The notes beneath the pieces are model-generated. The model was not told the origin of the DNA. It did no database searches and was given only the letters and a program-made list of their open reading frames with translations. DNA of 64,000 nucleotides from Pseudoscleropodium purum (taxonomy: Eukaryota > Streptophyta > Bryopsida > Hypnales > Brachytheciaceae). The stretch spans positions 2,542,001 through 2,606,000 of the forward strand of contig OZ017798.1 in NCBI GenBank assembly GCA_963969395.1, read 5' to 3'. This document shows positions 47,900 through 61,700 of the stretch, in pieces (positions within the stretch are counted from its first letter, which is position 1; the number at the start of each line of letters is the position of its first letter). A program made the translations under genes and the position numbers.

Positions 47900-50800
47900 G
47901 CTCAAAAATGCAAAGTAGACATTAAAATGACCAACTTAGTTGACACAAACATGTAAACAAAATGCCAACAAATTTGGCATAGCAACAACAATTAAAAGGA
48001 GGTAGTTTGAGAGTGGAAAAAGTGGCCTTTTATAATTTCTCCAAGGCCTCTCCCTCCTCATTTAACTCTAGATATTTCTAAAGTTAGCAACTAATTATTA
48101 GAAAAAATCAAATCTATTGTTGGACCACACCCCACTTTTGAAGAAAAGCTCCAAATGACAAATGAATTGTGTCATTGGCTTCAAAAGGCTCAAATTAGCC
48201 TAGAAATCCTTTACCCCTACTCCTAGGTCATTTGAGCTTGTAAAAGCCAACAAATTCTTAAGGCAAAGAAACATAAAAATCTTGGATGATGGAATTTACA
48301 ATTTCAAAAGATTTTGACGTATAGAGTGTCTAGAGGGATACTAGGATTAAAGACTCCTTTTTTTTTTCTTATTTTGAAGTTGCAAATTCTTAGTAAGTTA
48401 GTCAACTCTTCAAATTTGTTTTAATTCCATCAAAATTTGATGGCATTGTCCATTCAAGTACTTGTAGGTGTCAAAATTCCTTGAAAATAAACAGGACGTA
48501 TTTTTATCACAAGAAATTATATATTTATTTTTTATATACTTTTATCCTAATTTGGATAATTTTTAAAAAAATTCTAAAAAAATTCCATTAGTAGTTAAAG
48601 TAGTAGATTTTTCAGAAAGTCATCTTATGCATTTCTGAAAAATACGAAACTTTTTGGATAACTTTTAAGAAGGTTCCAATTACTAATTGCAAGTCTATCT
48701 TCTTCTTTTGCAGTTCCACAACAATGTTCAATTTTAATTACCTCTTTTTAACTATGAGGAATAAGAATCTTTTGCCTAAAACGGAAATTTGATGAACCAA
48801 TTGTACTATTGAATTCCTAATGTGTTTCAATATCAATAATACCTCTCTTCATTTTTTGGTTGCATCATTTCTCATGCTTCTTAATTTTTAAACTACAAAG
48901 TACAAATATAACTTTTTACTTGTTTAATGGAATGATAAGTGACTTTGGTTTGGAATGACTACAAATATATCTAAAACTAAAAGCAATTCTCTACTACAAA
49001 CTCTAATTTACACAGTGTCTGTCAGATGCACTTGTAGATCTAGGTCAATTTTTAATCTAAAATGGGAATTTTGCATTGCTTTTGCCAACAAGGCCTAACT
49101 ATCTTTCAAACACCTAACTTGCCCTAGAAACAAGGAATTAGAGAGTTTTTAGGCTCTCTAGAATTTAAAGGGTAAAAACATTGTATTGGTAGTAATTTTA
49201 TCAATTATAGTTTAATACTTTTTTTTATGGATTTTGACTATAAAATCTAATAACAAATTGCAAATTAAAGAAAAAACAACTCTAAGACCAAAGTCACAAC
49301 TTGGGGACACACACATGGGTCTACCCACACTTTACCTATTCAATCCCAATAACTTTAAAAATCACAAAAATTCACTTGTTACCAGAATGTCTTAACTATA
49401 TTTGCACATGACTTCTCTCCAATTTTTCAATCTTTGAAAAATATATGAGTTGACAAATAACTTCTCTAAGGTATCTAGATAAAAAAATCTGGATGATCAT
49501 GTGTTGATTGACCTTTTACTATAGTATACCAAAACAAATGCATTTTTCAAAAATTCTCTATAAGAAATCACTACCAATTTGGACATTTTCTTTCAATTCA
49601 AATGTGTTGATTCAAGTAATTTTTGTCAATTTTTTGTCAATTTGGACATCTTCCTATCAATTCTGACATATCAGTTTAGATGCAATTTTCTTGTAGTATA
49701 GTTTGAAGGGTGAAAATTTGTCCTTCAAATTGAATAAGAGAAACATTCTTTTTAATTTTTGGCATTACGACTTGAAAATTTGGAGGAATTATAGAAATTT
49801 TAAGAGAAAGTGATTGAAGAAATTAAATAAAGGATCTTCTAGTTTAATTCATAAAGAAATAACTATAAAAGATAAAGGTTTTAACTTTCCTTTGGAAAAT
49901 AGTATTTTGAAATAGGTTTGAACTTCAAAATACTATACATGCGAATTAAATTTGCGTTGAATTTTATATTTTGATATCATAGGAAAAAAAATTATCCAAA
50001 AATTATTTTTGTCAACACAATTTTCTGCTAGTGGAGACAATAATCTCGAAGGCATAGGAACAATCTTTGTAACTATTAGAAGAGGAAGTTTGACAAGTGG
50101 AGGGTGTCGGTCCAACCTCGGATACTTCCACAATCTATTAGAAGCCACAAAGCTTAGGCTATGGAATCATCAAAGTCCAACACGGTCTTACACTTGGTGG
50201 TTGGGGGCAAAGTGGCCTTTGCAACTCATCCATAGAATTTATAGAAAGAAGCTTTGTTTTTAATGATTGCTAGAGATAGAAATCAATAGGACCATTTGTG
50301 ATAATCAAAGATTGAATTCAAGGAGTAGGTGGAGAAGTTGTTCCTTGAAGAATATTATATGTTTCCAATATCCACTCTTGGCATTCAAACAAGTACAATT
50401 AGGTTCTATTATGTATATAGGAATTTATCCTAATTGGGTGCCTAAACATAGGTCATTATGCCTTCAAAGTAATGAATCTTTTCTAAGTGCCTATTGGATG
50501 TGTATTTGTAAGATAAAACAACACAAAATATAACACAAAATACAACTTTTAGCTACAATTTTCTTAGATTCAAAGTTTGCCATCATGTAGGAATTTTTTG
50601 AATATTAACACCTAAAGGTTCTAAGTTCTACTGTGCTTTGAAAAATAAGAAAATTTCTAAATCAAATGGTTAATGGTCAAATGAGTATAATTTATTATTA
50701 ATTCTTCAAATATAAAAAAATACTCACAAGTATAAAGTATTTAGACAAACACCCTACAATCTCTAGGAGATTTCATAGTAATTGGAATTCTCACCAATAA

Positions 50801-52511
50801 ATGAAGTTTGGAATAAGATGAAAAACTAAAGTATCCTACAAATAGCCTCACCAAATACCGTGGGATGGTATCTACGAATGGTACCAAAATAAGACAAGAT
50901 AAGAGACTAGAGTATTGCACAAATGGCCTCGCCAAATATAATAGGATTGTCTTTAGGATTAGTACCACAATACAAAATCTAAAGAAGCTAGTAGGTTCCA
51001 ACTAACGGCATTGCAAGAATTCTATTGGAATTTCTCTAGGATTAGTATCAAATAGCTAAGCAAAATAAAAAAATTTAAAATAGAAAAGAAAACAAGCTTT
51101 GAAGGACCCAAACATCCTTCAAAGCAAATTTCAAAAACAACAAAAAGATGAGCATAATGGCTCTAAGAACACCAAATTGATAGAAGTTGGTTAAGTTGGC
51201 TAAATTGACCAACATCCACTAATATGAGTCTAATGGTTAAGTAATACAAAGAAGATGTGTTTAGAGAGAAGAATGGAGGTCCTAAATACTTTCTCAAGGC
51301 CTCTAAATCCACTTCAACAAGTCTTGTAGACCACTCCAAGCAAACCTTGGTGTAATTTAATCTTCATCCTAATTTTGATTTTCTACTTTTGATGCTAGTC
51401 TAAAACTCTAACTTTTATAAAAAGACTCTAAATCACAAATAGATTGTGCCATTGGTTTCAGAAGGCCACTACCAATCTTCAAGACTACTAACCCCCTTTC
51501 TTTTATGAAAAAATCATCAAAATCTATCACTAACTTAAAATTGGAAAAGAATAAAAATCCAACTTTTGGAGTTCACTTTTTTGAAGAAAGTCATTAGTGT
51601 AGGCTTTTTGAAAGGTACAAGGAAGTAAGAAAAGACTCTTTTTTGACCTCATTCTGATTTCATATATCCACAAACCACTACTCAACTTCACAAATCATCT
51701 TCGATTTTACCAATTTTGGAAAATCTTGCTAGTTCAAATACTTTTGGATGTCAAAATGTCATGAAATTTGTTGGAGCATGTTATTAGCATAAATAAATCT
51801 ATATTAATTTTTATTGATATTTGATTTCACCTTAAATAATTTCTATGAATTTTTTATTGTAAGTTTTAGTAGTAAGTTGATTGTTCAAAAGAAGGTCTTC
51901 TATGAGTCAAAATTTTTTGGAACTCTTAATGTAACCTCTTGTGGAATTCCACAAGAGATTTACAAGTCATATTCTTACTTTGTACAATTGTCAAAGAAGA
52001 ATAAATCCCACTTTTTCCTTTAATTATCAACAAACAAAGAATCTTTCACATATACAGAAATCTTAGAAAAACAATTTTGTTGTTTGACTTCTGGCATAAT
52101 TCAACTCTGAAATAGCATACTTTGGATGTAGATACCTTCTATTGTTTTGTCTTGAGTTCGTGTCACTTACAAGCTAACAATTGAGGTTTCTTCTATTTCT
52201 TGAAATCAATTAGGAAACTAAAACCTATTCTTGATAATTGACTTAGGAATCTCATCTAAATTTTCACAAACCAATTTAGCAAGAAAAAATCAATTGCATG
52301 GTAGTTTAAGGTAGTTTGGGCACTATTCACTTAATATTAATCATTTCTACGACTTCTAGATTTTTTATCTATTTATATGCAAGATTTTTGATAATTTATG
52401 GTATAACACTCTATTTTGGACCAAATATTATATTGGCATGTAACATACTTGATTTGGTTTAATATTCTTTTTTAGTTTTTTCCATAACAAACATAACTTT
52501 AAATTGTATAA

Positions 52512-52549
<38 letters not shown>

Positions 52550-54110
52550 GTGAATCCCAAGTGACAATTTGAGAGCTTATACATACACATTTTTCTAAGT
52601 TAAAAAACAATATGATATGGCTGATATAGAGTAGAAAGACCCTTCTCTAGCTAGGGTCTTATAATAACCAAAGGTAGAAAAATCTACTTCAAAAGAAGAC
52701 AAGTAGGAACTATAAGCACTTATTTACCTACCATTGGCAAATACATGTGTACAACCAAGTTCATGTATTTTGAAATTTTATCCTAATGGATGCTTAATGT
52801 TGGTCCATTGTACCTTCGAAGCAATGAATCTTTTTTAAGTTCCTAAAGGTTTATAAATCCACAAAGAAAACACCAAAACACTCTATTTGTGATTACTAAC
52901 TTTTGACAACCCCAAGTTTTTAAGACACTATGGTTTTCTAATAAAAATATCTACAATAAAAATTAAAATTTTCTAAGTGGTAATCCAAATTATGCCATTT
53001 CCGAAAACATAAAACTTGTAAGATTTGAAGATCCTACAAAAAGTTACAACCAGATGAAATTGAAGACTTTAAGAGACTTTCTAAACTTCTTTCATTCTTT
53101 TTGACACCTTCCCTATTTCAATTGATAGTGATTTTTGAACCTTAGATCTATACTACTAATTTCTACTTATATTACAAGTTTAGACTTGGATGAACAATTT
53201 CTAATTGTCTTCATCCTTTTCTTGTCCCAAACTTCATCCTTCTATAACTATTGGAGCTTTGGTATTTCCTAGAATTTAAAGTGGTTCTAGACTCTTCTAT
53301 ATTCTTTCTATCAAATGTTGATTCAAAGTTTCTATTTGAATGTCTTTAAAAGATTCCAATTTACTTCCTATTTTGTTCTTAAAGTACAAGGTTTCTTCTA
53401 TAAGTAAATTATTTTTAGACTTTTGAATTTGATTCTTTGTAGAGTCTAGTGCCACCTATCTAGATTGCTAAAGAACTTTGGATTTGGACATTGCAAATTC
53501 ATATTTTTACTTTGCACATTTGAAAAAAGAGAATCAAATCATGTTATCTTCTTTAACTTCTAGTGAACACAGAATCTTCATATGGAAGGGGAATCTTGGC
53601 AAACCAACTTTGTTGTTGAATTCCTAGCGTGATTTTCACTTAGAAACACCATGCTTATGTCATAGATGCACTCCTCTGGTCCATCTTGAGTTTCTTCACC
53701 TATAGGCTAACAATTGGGGTTTCTACTATTTTATTGATACAATGAAAAAATTGAAACCTCTCTCTAGAATTAGCTTAGGGTTTCCACATGTGTTTCTTCA
53801 ACTGTCTTCTGCCATATGCAAGGCAAATTTAGCTAATTTAGACAATTATACTTAACTACTACATTATGTATACTTTTTGGGTTTCTATTTTATTTATATG
53901 GGGGATTGGGTTTATTTTATAGTGGACATAGGAGAAATACACTATTTAAGACCAAATACTATTATGGTGGCATGTGACATATCTATTTTAGCTTTACACT
54001 CTTTTTAGAGCTTTTTGTATAATAAACTACAATTAAAATACTAACAAGCAAAAAAAAGGTGAATCCTAGATGATGAAATTGGAGCTCACATCTTACTATA
54101 TATAATATTC
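47900..54110. repeat. Large-unit diverged direct repeat, without genes
   Basis: Blocks occur in the same order in two or three units. Block A: 48010-48230 and 51250-51500 (AAGGCCTCT and TGCCATTGG-type phrases). Block B: 48340-48500 and 51620-51800. Block C: 48660-48860, 51880-52600 and 53430-54110 (CTAACAATTG, GGTTTCT, TGAATCC, GGAGCTCA or similar). Block D: 50340-50560 and 52720-52930 (AATGAATCTTTT). Unit spacing is about 3.2 kb between the first two and about 1.5 kb for the third. They are decayed copies of one element or of one locus; no coding domain or target-site duplication was recognised. Confidence 0.5.
52512..52546. repeat. (AAT)n microsatellite
   Basis: Eleven uninterrupted AAT units lying inside block C of the large-unit repeat. 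Confidence 0.95.
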
Positions 54111-54839
54111 AATAGAGTTTCACACATGGTGTATTTACATCATGTTATGTTGGAGTTCATTGCAAGTAAGTTTCATCTCATTTAAGTATAGAAGTGACAA
54201 TATTTAGGCACTCGTGAGGTCATTGTTGCAGTATTATTGTTGTATATTCATGCTTGTCACATGTTGATGTGGTATAATTGTAGAATAAAGTGTTTATACT
54301 TCACACATTGAAGGAACCATTAAAATTATATTTTTTGTTTTTCAAGTATATGCAAAAATACCTTCACTTTGAAGGTGTCTATACCATACAAAATTAATGG
54401 TTTTTCTTCTTCATTTCAACTTTGACCATTAAATTGATCTCTTTTAAATTTGAATTTAACTATTAAAATGAAGCACACCAAATCTAGTTTCTTCTCCAAT
54501 TTGAAATTTCAAAAAGTCCTAAAATTAAATGTTTCATTGCAAGTTAAATTTTGGGTCTACAACTACAATCTATATATAGATTTTGTTAATAGAATGACAT
54601 GGAAATTTGATATGAACCTTGTTAATTTTCTCTACAATGATGTATAACTGAATATTTTAAAATAAAGATTTTATTTAACATTTATTATGAATTTTCTTCT
54701 CTTTTCCTACAAAATTTTATTTAATAAAAAATCTCATTTTGATGTAGTCCAAATATGTGGTTTCAAATTGAAAAGAATTGGAGTTTCATAATAGAGATGT
54801 AGGCCTGTCTTTTGAGGATTAACCCCTATAGTTTTATAA

Positions 54840-55985
54840 CTCTATTTCCCTGAAACCGCTTAAAAACTGTCATTTTCAGTACAAGTACCAAATTTTTGGA
54901 AATTTTTTTTTGACACATATAACCATAGGATCTTGTAAAACATTGATTTGAAAAGATGTAGAAAAAATTTCAGAACTTTCCACCATGTGGATTGTAAGAT
55001 TTTAGCATTTGAATTGACAAAAATCCTTTTTTTAACCAGGGTTGACACGACGTCCGGACGCTGTGTCCGCAGCGTCCGCTGACATTCGCGGTCCCGGTGG
55101 ACACAGTGTCCGCCCGTCCCCCGTCCGCCCGATTACGACCGTCCGATCGACACGCGGACTGATGTGGTCCGCATGATCTGGGCGTCCGCCTCGGGCCGTC
55201 TGCCCCGTCTGTCCGCTTTCCGACAGCGGGAGGGACGCTGCATCCGCCGGCGTCCGTGCGTCCGAACGTTTTTTTCGGGCGGACGTAGAGATTCGTCAAC
55301 CCTATTTTTAACCCTGCAAAAAACCGGGCAACTGCACTTTACAAGCTTACTTTTCTATGAAAAAATGTTCAAAATGGTGGTGCTTCTTTGGATTCGATTT
55401 TCTAAACAAGTTGTTTACATACTTGAAAGTTTTCAAGTCATTTGGAATTGTACAACATATAGGAAAAAATAGTAAATAGAAAGATATAGAGAATGGTTCA
55501 AGATACTAAATTGTTAAGAATTTAATTATGGAAATGAAAAATGTCAATCCCAATGGTTGTAATGTTTTTGTAAGCAATGTACATTCTAAAATTTTATTTT
55601 CTTTAAAAATATTGAAAATTGAGTGAAATAAACAACTTCAAAGTTTATTTTAAAGTACAAATCCATAACTGCCCGCAAACTAAAATTCCTCATAATTTTT
55701 GACTCATTGATTGAAATGGAATGATTCAAAGCTTTCCGCACATATATAAACATAGAAAATCATTTTCTAAATTTTTATTTTTGAAAAAAGTGAATTTTTC
55801 AGATCTGCCCGGACTGCCCAAGTTGAGAAACAAACAACATATTGGGCCATAACTTTTGATTCCTATTTCCAAATGTCATGAAATTTGTTGCATATGAAAG
55901 ATATTCTTCATCCACACCTTCTAATAAAATTTCAGCCTCAAATATAGAAATTTCTAATCACAGTGACCAGCCCAAATATTCTATA
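54840..55985. repeat. Dispersed repeat family, interrupted copy
   Basis: Collinear with 63400-64000: ATAACCATAGG, AGGAAAAAATAGTAA, AAATTGTTAA, CAATCCCAATGGTTGTAAT, ATATTGAAAATTGAGT, CAAACTAAAATTCCT and TTTTGACTCATTGAT appear in order in both. This copy is split by the hAT MITE at 55037-55304 and has extra sequence up to about 55440 that the other copy lacks. Confidence 0.75.
55037..55304. mobile_element. GC-rich Ac-like hAT MITE, copy A
   Basis: It starts CAGGGTTGACACGACG and ends CGTCAACCCTA, so the two ends differ as C/T at the outermost base, exactly as maize Ac does (CAGGG and TAGGG). The flanking 8-bp target-site duplication TTTTTAAC is perfect (55029-55036 and 55305-55312). The 268-bp interior is very GC-rich and full of CGTCCG, CCGTCCG and CGCAGCG motifs, in strong contrast to its AT-rich surroundings. 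It has no transposase; the overlapping open frames are a by-product of GC-richness. Confidence 0.93.
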
Positions 55986-57562
55986 CATCCAAAAAATGCA
56001 GTCCAGTCCTTTAGGGGTTGAAGTAAAGGAGCCATAGATTAGTATATATCCATCCTAAGAATTATAAATTTCTTGTTGAATGACAACAACAACATCCATC
56101 ATGTAGCCATTTTTGGATAGAAATCATTTTTCATTCATATACTTGTACTTTATTCATTTTGTTTTGATGATTTCATTTCAATTTTAGCAATTATCATTCA
56201 CCTTTGGAGACAAGTTTTTGACATAGATATAGTCCTATTCGGACAATCTTTGGACCAAGATTTTGAGTTTTGAAGGTTTTTATAGCTAAATTTAGCCTTT
56301 TGGAAAAATTATACTATAATAGAACATTTTGTGCCAAACACCTACCACTAGATTCATCAACCATACAATTATCTATTGCTTGGATGAATATGTACATTCT
56401 TGATTTCTACTAAAACATCTGAAGCCATTCATGGACACATTTATCTTTAACATTCTTAGAGGTGGTAAACTTCTAAAGTTCTTCAACTATATTTCACCAA
56501 AATACACTTAAAATGGGTCATTTTAATGGCAAAGGCCCCTTAAAAATGATGAATGAAATCTTATTGCATCCTACTATAAGATCTAGTGGTACACTATTTC
56601 ATTATGCTATAGTGAAAAAAAGGGAGGTTTTGTCCACAAAGGGTGCAAGATTATAGTGTTGAAGTTAGAAAAAATATTTTTTTTTGGGAGGGGCATCTAA
56701 ATTTTGGGTAGCTTTGATTTGGAAAGGCTTTGCACAAGATAATTTCTTTTCTTTTTGTTTGAACTTTCTTTTTTCTTTTAGTGTAAAAATTTATAACATA
56801 TCAAATTGGGAAACAAATACCAAAAAATTCCAACAAGGAACTAGCTTCAAGAAAACTCTCATATAAAAAAATTTCAACTTTTTTTGGCTAACCTTGTACA
56901 TATAACAATCACTTCAAAATGTTAATGGTGGAATTTTAGGTTTCAACTAGTATTTGATGAGGAAAAAAAGTCACCCAAATTTTTTGGCTTTGGCAACTTC
57001 TATCAATTTATAGATTAAAACACCCAAGTTGAACTCAAGTGTAGTTGGACAAATTGGATGGAAAAAGGCTAGAGTTTACAATGCATGACTCATAGATCAC
57101 TAACATTATACATCATGAGATAATTTAATCACATGCCATGTCCTTTGAACATCCACATTCCCTTTGTGCATGAGAATGTTCTCTTGCTCAAAATATAATT
57201 TTAGAAAACTCAACATTAAATTCAAAAACATTAAATTATTTAGCACCTATAATAGTGTGACATGGCTTTTGTCTTTTCAATTATAAAAAATACATTATTT
57301 TCGTCCAAAGAATTTTGTTTACTCTTATACTCTTATATGAATTATAGATGATTTCGGTTTTGTAGTCTTCTAATTATTTCACAATTCATCATTTCTTCAC
57401 TTTGAATGAAATGTCATGTCCTTTCAAATTTAAGAGAATTATAAAAGCATAATTTTGTTTACCAATGATATGCATGCATGGAAAAAGTGGGCATTTTGAT
57501 ATTTGTGAATATGAATGCCAAATGACATGATCATATGTTTGTACTAACTTTTGCTAATCTAA
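55986..57562. other. AT-rich intergenic sequence, nothing recognised
   Basis: No frame with a motif, repeat terminus or RNA gene was identified. Confidence 0.4.
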
Positions 57563-57905
57563 GGGGCGCTTCACACATGGGCCGACCAAGTCGAGAGGCT
57601 GTGGGAGTTCATGGCCACACTCTGGGCGAAAGTCCAAAGAAATGGGCAATAAATGGGCAATTTGACGACCTCTTGACCAAAGTTTGGGTCACCACAAAGT
57701 GGCGACCCAAACTTTGGTTGAGAGGTTGTTGTGAGGCCATTGCCACGTAGGAGCTTGGGCTTCCATGTAGGCACTTTGGAGGGCAACGGACTTTGGATTG
57801 TGCCACCTTGTGTGAAGGGTCGAGAGGCCAAAGTCAGGATTTTCTTAAATTTGATTGGTGGAGGCCGATGGACTCTCAACCTTGGGTCCATGTGTGAAGC
57901 GGCCC
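57563..57905. mobile_element. Tourist-like MITE of the resident Harbinger family
   Basis: The left end GGGGCGCTTCACACATGG faces CCATGTGTGAAGCGGCCC at the right, and TAA flanks both sides (57560-57562 and 57906-57908), the expected 3-bp PIF/Harbinger duplication. An inner hairpin pairs GACCAAAGTTTGGGTC (about 57677) with GACCCAAACTTTGGTT (about 57704). Sequence inside the right end, reversed, matches the left arm of the Harbinger element at 33362-33540, including GGCCTC-C with TTCACAC and CCCTCCAAA-TGCCTACAT. It is therefore a plausible deletion derivative of that family. Confidence 0.88.
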
Positions 57906-58184
57906 TAAGCAAGTGCTAAAGTGTTGTACACTTCTACTCACTACATCATAGTCATGTTGGCCACCAATTCTAAACCCTTTCAACATTGATCCTTTATTGG
58001 TGAGGTTTTCAAGAAAGCTCTTACTTATTTTCTACAAATTTTTCTATTTGTTTCTAAATTTTTTATAAAAATTTGATTTTGACAATAATGAATTAATAAA
58101 AACTGAAAGCTATGTCACACTATGGTATTTCATATAGCTACTCATTGTGTGAAGAGATGAGAAGACAAGCTTTTCATACAAGAA
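57906..58184. other. AT-rich spacer
   Basis: Nothing recognised between the Tourist-like MITE and the foldback element. Confidence 0.4.
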
Positions 58185-58737
58185 AATGTGGTAGGAGGTA
58201 AAAACAACCCATGTGAGATATGTAAATTAGAAATAGTAGGAGCTCAAATGTTTATAGTTAAGTCAAACATAAGAATTGTGTTTAAAGTAAAATTTCAAAC
58301 CTCATCCAAGCATAGAAAAATCATTTTTTTCAAAAAACTTTGAACTAAACTATTGTAAAAAATCAAGCTAAATTTCATGCCCAAAAATCCATTTGAGTTT
58401 TTGAGCCTCCAATCAAATGTTATAGATAAATTTTAGAGAAGAGTTGGAAGGAATATTTTCTTTAACATTTTAAAATATCCTCTCTAAGTTTTGTCTATAA
58501 CTTTTGATTGGAGGCTTGAAACCTCAAACGGGTTTTTGGAAATGAAGTTTAGATTTATTTTTCACATTAATATAGTTCAAATTTTTTAGAAAATTTTATT
58601 CAACTATGCCTAAATGAGGTTTGAGATTCTACTTTGAACACTATTCCTATATTTGAGCTAACTATAAGCATTTAAGTTTTTACTAATTCTACTTACTTAT
58701 TCCACATGGGTTGTTTTACCTCTAACCACCCCACATT
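58185..58737. repeat. Long foldback element of about 550 bp
   Basis: Arms of about 260 bp face each other. Pairs include AGGTAAAAACAACCCATGTG with CACATGGGTTGTTTTACCT, TCAAACCTCAT with ATGAGGTTTGA, TTTGAACTA with TAGTTCAAA, and GCCTCCAATCAAA with TTTGATTGGAGGC. The short centre is about 58440-58490. The arms differ by scattered substitutions. No target-site duplication was recognised, so element class is open; transcription would give a long RNA hairpin. Confidence 0.8.
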
Positions 58738-61700
58738 TATATAAAGAGATTTTCTTCTCCTTTCTTTACATACAAAAAAGTAGCTTTTAAAGCCATGAAA
58801 GATAATTACCAAAAACTTTAATTTCTTTGAATTTAATGACAAATTTTCTAAAATTATATTTCATAGATCAATTGTCTTCTTGGCACCCCTTCTTTATATT
58901 GTGTCTTAAATTTATAGGTCTCAAAAAAAATGTGAGAATCATCTTGTTTTCAATTTAGGCCAAAAAAACTCTTTGGACCCTATCCTAACTTCTTTCAATA
59001 TTGTGATGGAAAATTTGCTCCAATGTAAATAACTTTGAATGTATTCCTCCATGCCATGAAAAACAACATTTCTCCCCGTAACTCTTCATGGGAAAATCCA
59101 ATTGTAAATTTTGTTTTGGTAGAATAGCTAGATACTCCTCATCTACACATAAAAAAAAATTAAAAAAATATAGTAAATATTAATGTTCTTAGTGAGTTGA
59201 ACAAAATTGTTATGTTGCTAAGAAATGTTGTTGGTCCTTCAAGGGTTAGTAAGCTTTGTGGTGTCAAGTCAACCCTTTGAAAAAGCAAGTAAAGTAGGAC
59301 ATTTATAAAGCACTTGGATTCTAAAAGCATCGTGCAGAAGAGGTACATTTTAATTTCTCATTGTACCAACAATGTACAAATAGTGTACATTTGATGGAGT
59401 GGACACTTTTCCTAACGACTACAATTCAACTTAAAAAATTCATAACTAACTCTACAAAGCTCCCGAAAACCATGAAATGACTTGGATATGATGCAAACTC
59501 TATTTGTCTGTTAAGGAAAATTTCTTGAAAAATAATTCAAGAAGCCTAACCTTCCCAATTTTAATTTCAAGTCTTAATGTAGAAACATCTAAAAGCAACA
59601 TTTTTCATTCTTCAACACCTAAAATAATAGCCTTGAATGAACACTTTGAAGACTCACAACCTCTACAGCTTGGATGCAACCAATGTCCAAGAGAAGATAA
59701 AGTAACCAAATGAAGTTGAGAGACATTTCATGCTTCAAGGATGTCCATTGAAGGTGAATCTAGCATTAAGTACATGCTATTCTATATTTTCAACTTAAAA
59801 AATTTGTAAAATATCACTAGGGTGTCCAAAAATTACGAAACCACTTGGTTGAGTTGCCTTTCTTTTGAGTTCACTAATTATCTCATCAAGTTTTTTCTTA
59901 AAGTTTTTTCTGGTTATTTGACCTCTGTGATACTAGGACCAGAAAAGTGTTGCTTTTTTAGATGTTAGTGCAATCAATTCTGAAGAACATCCCCCCAGGA
60001 GCCTGATACCTTTAATGATAACAGGATGAATTCAGCAAATTGATGGACTTCTTCCAGCTTTGCAATTTCAACGGTTTCTGTATCTGGTTTTGGCATATCA
60101 TGTGAACTATTGGTTGTAAAGTAGTCAAGACAAAGACAAAGAAAATCAGAGGAACCACTAGCACAAGTTCTGGAAAGAAGAAGAATGATTTTTAAAAATT
60201 TAGAATTTTTTTTATAAAATTTAAAATTTTTAAAATCAAAAGGAGCTATATCTATTTCAATGTAAAGAGTGCAAGAGTCAAGACTCATGTGACTGATTGT
60301 TTGTCATTAATAATAGATAAAAAGGAACCTTGTAGTGATTTGTGGCTTGGTACAGTAGTGTGGAATTGGTGTGCGACGACAGAATTGGCTTGGCTTGCAA
60401 ATGATATTGGGCACTTGCCTATCATTGAGAAGCCTGTCCTGGAGTCTTGCACTCATAACATTTTCCCTCAAAATCATGATTCATTCCTGTCAACAAACAT
60501 GATCTTTATTACTTTTGTAATAGAACCTCCATTTTTAAGAAATTGGAAAACAATTGTCTATTTGTGTGAACTAGGTGAAATTTAGCTGTCAGCAGGCAAA
60601 GACCAAGAGCACTATCATCACAGAAATTGCAAAGAGCTATGTGGCTCCATGAGCACCAGACAAATACAAAAAGACGGAGGACGGCACAAACTTGCTCGTG
60701 AACACATGTCGTGATGGCAGAGGACAACGTAAGTCTTCTTCTGTATGACAAGACCTCGCTTTAAAAAGTTGGAATTGACTCATTGCAAAAGTTTTTGTGA
60801 CCGAGAAGTCTACACCTGAAATTCTACATTGATCATGACACTTTTGAATTGAATTTGGGGTTGCATAGTTTGAGCTGCGGCTTTTTAGAAATTCCTTCCA
60901 AAAAAAGGGACTTTGGAATTTCTGAAGGTACCTTCGTGGCGAGGGGATATCTTAACCTTGGAAGAGATAAAAATGATTATAATGTCAGTCCAAAGTTTGG
61001 TTGTAAAATAGAGTTTGTTGGGGGTAGTTTGACTAGCCACGCCTCATGAGCATGGATAGCAAGGATTACACTTTGGTGCTTTCTTTCTGAGAGTAAACTA
61101 CATGGCATAGATCAATAGTTATGAGAACAAAATAACCCCTACTATGCCAAAGGATTGGGATTGGATGATAGACTAATGGGGTTATTTTGATCCCTACATT
61201 TAATGGAAAATTTATCACTTTCAAGATTAAAAAAAAAAACACTTTTTGGCGTAATGTCTTCTATGTAGTTGAATGGCAACTAGTTTTTCCAAATTTTGAC
61301 ATCATAAAGTATACACTAGAAAAAGAATTGAACAATTGAAACTTTTATTTCTCTTAAAATATTTGTAGTGGTTTTGGGAAGATTGAGATGTAGCTTTTTC
61401 TTACTATCATCACAATTTCTATACTATAAACCTTGGAAACCAATTATAGATTTATGCTAGAGTTATTGGTCAAATTCTCTAAGTTTCAAAAACAATTTTT
61501 TGCTTACAACTATCTTTTACATTTAATAAAGGCATATAGACATTTTAGAACAATAGCTCATGTTTTAGATATTTCTTTTCAAGTAGGTCATCATTGTTTT
61601 CCATCCCAAAATACAATATGAGGTTCATTTTCAAATTTCAATAATCATTAACAATGCTTTAGGGTAACACCAAAAATATTATTTCATAATAATGAAAGAT

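Noticed and set aside
55164..55472. 102-codon open frame in a GC-rich patch
   Set aside because: It lies mostly within the hAT MITE and is open because GC-rich repeats contain few stop codons. The frames at 54970-55299 and 62095-62424 are explained the same way.
59974..60585. Pair of divergent open frames as a possible gene pair
   Set aside because: Neither product has a recognisable domain or splice signals, and both are short; composition alone does not support genes.
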